Below, piece after piece: positions 63,428-64,000 of a DNA stretch of 64,000 nt. This DNA is from Symsagittifera roscoffensis. Lineage: Eukaryota > Xenacoelomorpha > Acoela > Convolutidae. Numbering within the stretch: the first letter of the stretch is position 1; each line of letters opens with the position of its first letter. The notes under the pieces were generated by a model that was given only the letters and a program-made list of their open reading frames with translations, did not search any database and had not been told where the DNA came from. Made by a program: the position numbers and the translations under genes. Location of the stretch: contig NC_087071.1 in the NCBI RefSeq assembly GCF_963678635.1, forward strand, positions 10,675,088-10,739,087. Reading direction: 5' to 3'.

Positions 63428-64000
63428 ATTTGATTCTGCTCCTGAATCAATTAAAAAATCAATTTCAAGATCTGGTGGTTGAAATTCTTTGTTTCTTGGA
63501 CTTTCTAAGAGAAATGGGATTGTCCAAGTTTTTTCTTTAGGTTGTTCTTTTTGTATATTCTCATAGATGTGATTTGTATTCAAGCATTTTGTTTTGACAT
63601 TTTCATTGGGTTGATTTGTAGTGTTAATTCCATTTGTTTCTTGCGTCGTTGGTGTGGAATGTATAGGTTTAGTATAATAATTGTGAAGAAATTCTGATTG
63701 ATTTTCGTATATGTGTGATGAAAAAGGTTGTTCATATATAACAGGTTCATAGTCATTTTCGACTTTGATCATATTGATGGAGAGAGTGTTTTCTGTGTCG
63801 CTTTCTGAATCTGATGATCCACAGTTTATTTGATTGAGTTGTAACGTATCAGTTACTGTGTCATCAAAACCTGGAGGGTCTGATGTTGTTTCTGGATTAG
63901 ATTGTATTTGATTGATATGTCTTTGATGTTTAGGTGTACTACTTCTGTGGCGATTATTAGAATTATTGTAGTGATTATTATTCCGGTGTGGTGATTGGGA
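63407..64000 (-). CDS. End of gag-pro frame with the retropepsin active site (partial)
   Basis: Open from the window edge (64000) to TGA at 63407. The visible N-terminal part is Asn/Ser/His-rich, then acidic. A segment follows with repeated Tyr-Glu motifs (YEPVIYEQP, IYENQ, IYENIQ). The frame ends with LEIDFLIDSGAESNIINI, where Asp-Ser-Gly is the catalytic triad of a retroviral-type aspartic protease. The stop occurs about eight residues after the active site, too early for a working enzyme, and the rest is found one base out of frame in 63427-62578. Gag lies outside the window. Confidence 0.75.
   Translation of the reverse strand, partial: SQSPHRNNNHYNNSNNRHRSSTPKHQRHINQIQSNPETTSDPPGFDDTVTDTLQLNQINCGSSDSESDTENTLSINMIKVENDYEPVIYEQPFSSHIYENQSEFLHNYYTKPIHSTPTTQETNGINTTNQPNENVKTKCLNTNHIYENIQKEQPKEKTWTIPFLLESPRNKEFQPPDLEIDFLIDSGAESNIINIPT

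Larger units (their letters stand above)
50349..64000 (-). mobile_element. Large retrovirus-like LTR element (Ty3/gypsy type), 5' part beyond the window
   Basis: Minus-strand order: gag-pro end (64000-63407), rest of protease (63427-62578), RT-RNase H-integrase (62542-58877), two small hydrophobic ORFs (58283-58143, 58056-57868), AUG-less Pro/Ser/Thr/Gln-rich frame (57859-56729), glycoprotein (56741-54123), unknown 601-residue protein (54126-52321), 3' region, LTR (50758-50349). The coding strand is rich in A and C and poor in G throughout, unlike the flanks. The pol, glycoprotein and 601-residue frames are intact, so insertion is recent. More than 13.6 kb is very long for a gypsy element. 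The 5' LTR, primer site and most of gag are not visible. Confidence 0.9.

Overview
The window looks like AT-rich, intron-bearing DNA from an invertebrate animal. The evidence is split exons with GT-AG borders encoding C-type-lectin-like, CUB-like and sulfotransferase-like protein segments. There are also relics of animal transposon families (Ty3/gypsy, BEL/Pao, Tc1/mariner, hAT MITEs). No bacterial or viral gene organisation is seen outside the retroelements. I cannot name the species. A 200-base assembly gap lies at 46536-46735.

Layout. 0-19 kb holds sparse host exons among MITEs. These include a lectin-like 3' exon on + at about 2.14-2.33 kb, and a lectin-like gene on - with exons at 18.9, 15.4 and 14.5 kb and possibly a last exon at 12.35-12.6 kb. 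A broken copy of that last exon lies at 6.0-6.2 kb. The repeats here include a tandem array split by a MITE, a foldback element, a segmental duplication whose second copy carries an 810-bp insertion, an hAT-type MITE, and two solo LTRs. 19.6-24.06 kb is a decayed BEL/Pao retrotransposon (+). It abuts an LTR-bounded but decayed Ty3/gypsy element (-, 24092-29612). 30-44 kb is mostly repeats with scattered exon-like pieces (sulfotransferase tail at 38.3 kb, CUB-like exon at 44.06 kb) and two tRNA-like sequences. 45.2-46.1 kb is a dead Tc1-like transposase. 47.2-49.2 kb is a cluster of about 200-bp MITEs surrounding a lectin first exon (-).

The most striking region is 50349-64000 (and beyond). 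It is a very large retrovirus-like Ty3/gypsy-type element on the minus strand. Reading in its own 5'-to-3' direction it has: the end of a gag-pro frame (retropepsin, with one frame break); a complete 1221-residue RT-RNase H-integrase frame with all catalytic residues; two tiny hydrophobic ORFs; a 376-codon Pro/Ser/Thr/Gln-rich open frame with no AUG; an 872-residue envelope-type glycoprotein; a 601-residue protein of unknown function joined to it by an ATGA stop/start overlap; about 1.5 kb of 3' sequence; and an LTR. Solo copies of the same LTR family lie at 12.7 and 16.7 kb, so this element family has been active at this locus. The LTRs share a 13-bp hairpin whose stem pairing is kept by paired substitutions between copies. 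The accessory gene set between pol and the 3' LTR is unusual for a gypsy element. It is my best candidate for an undescribed system here.
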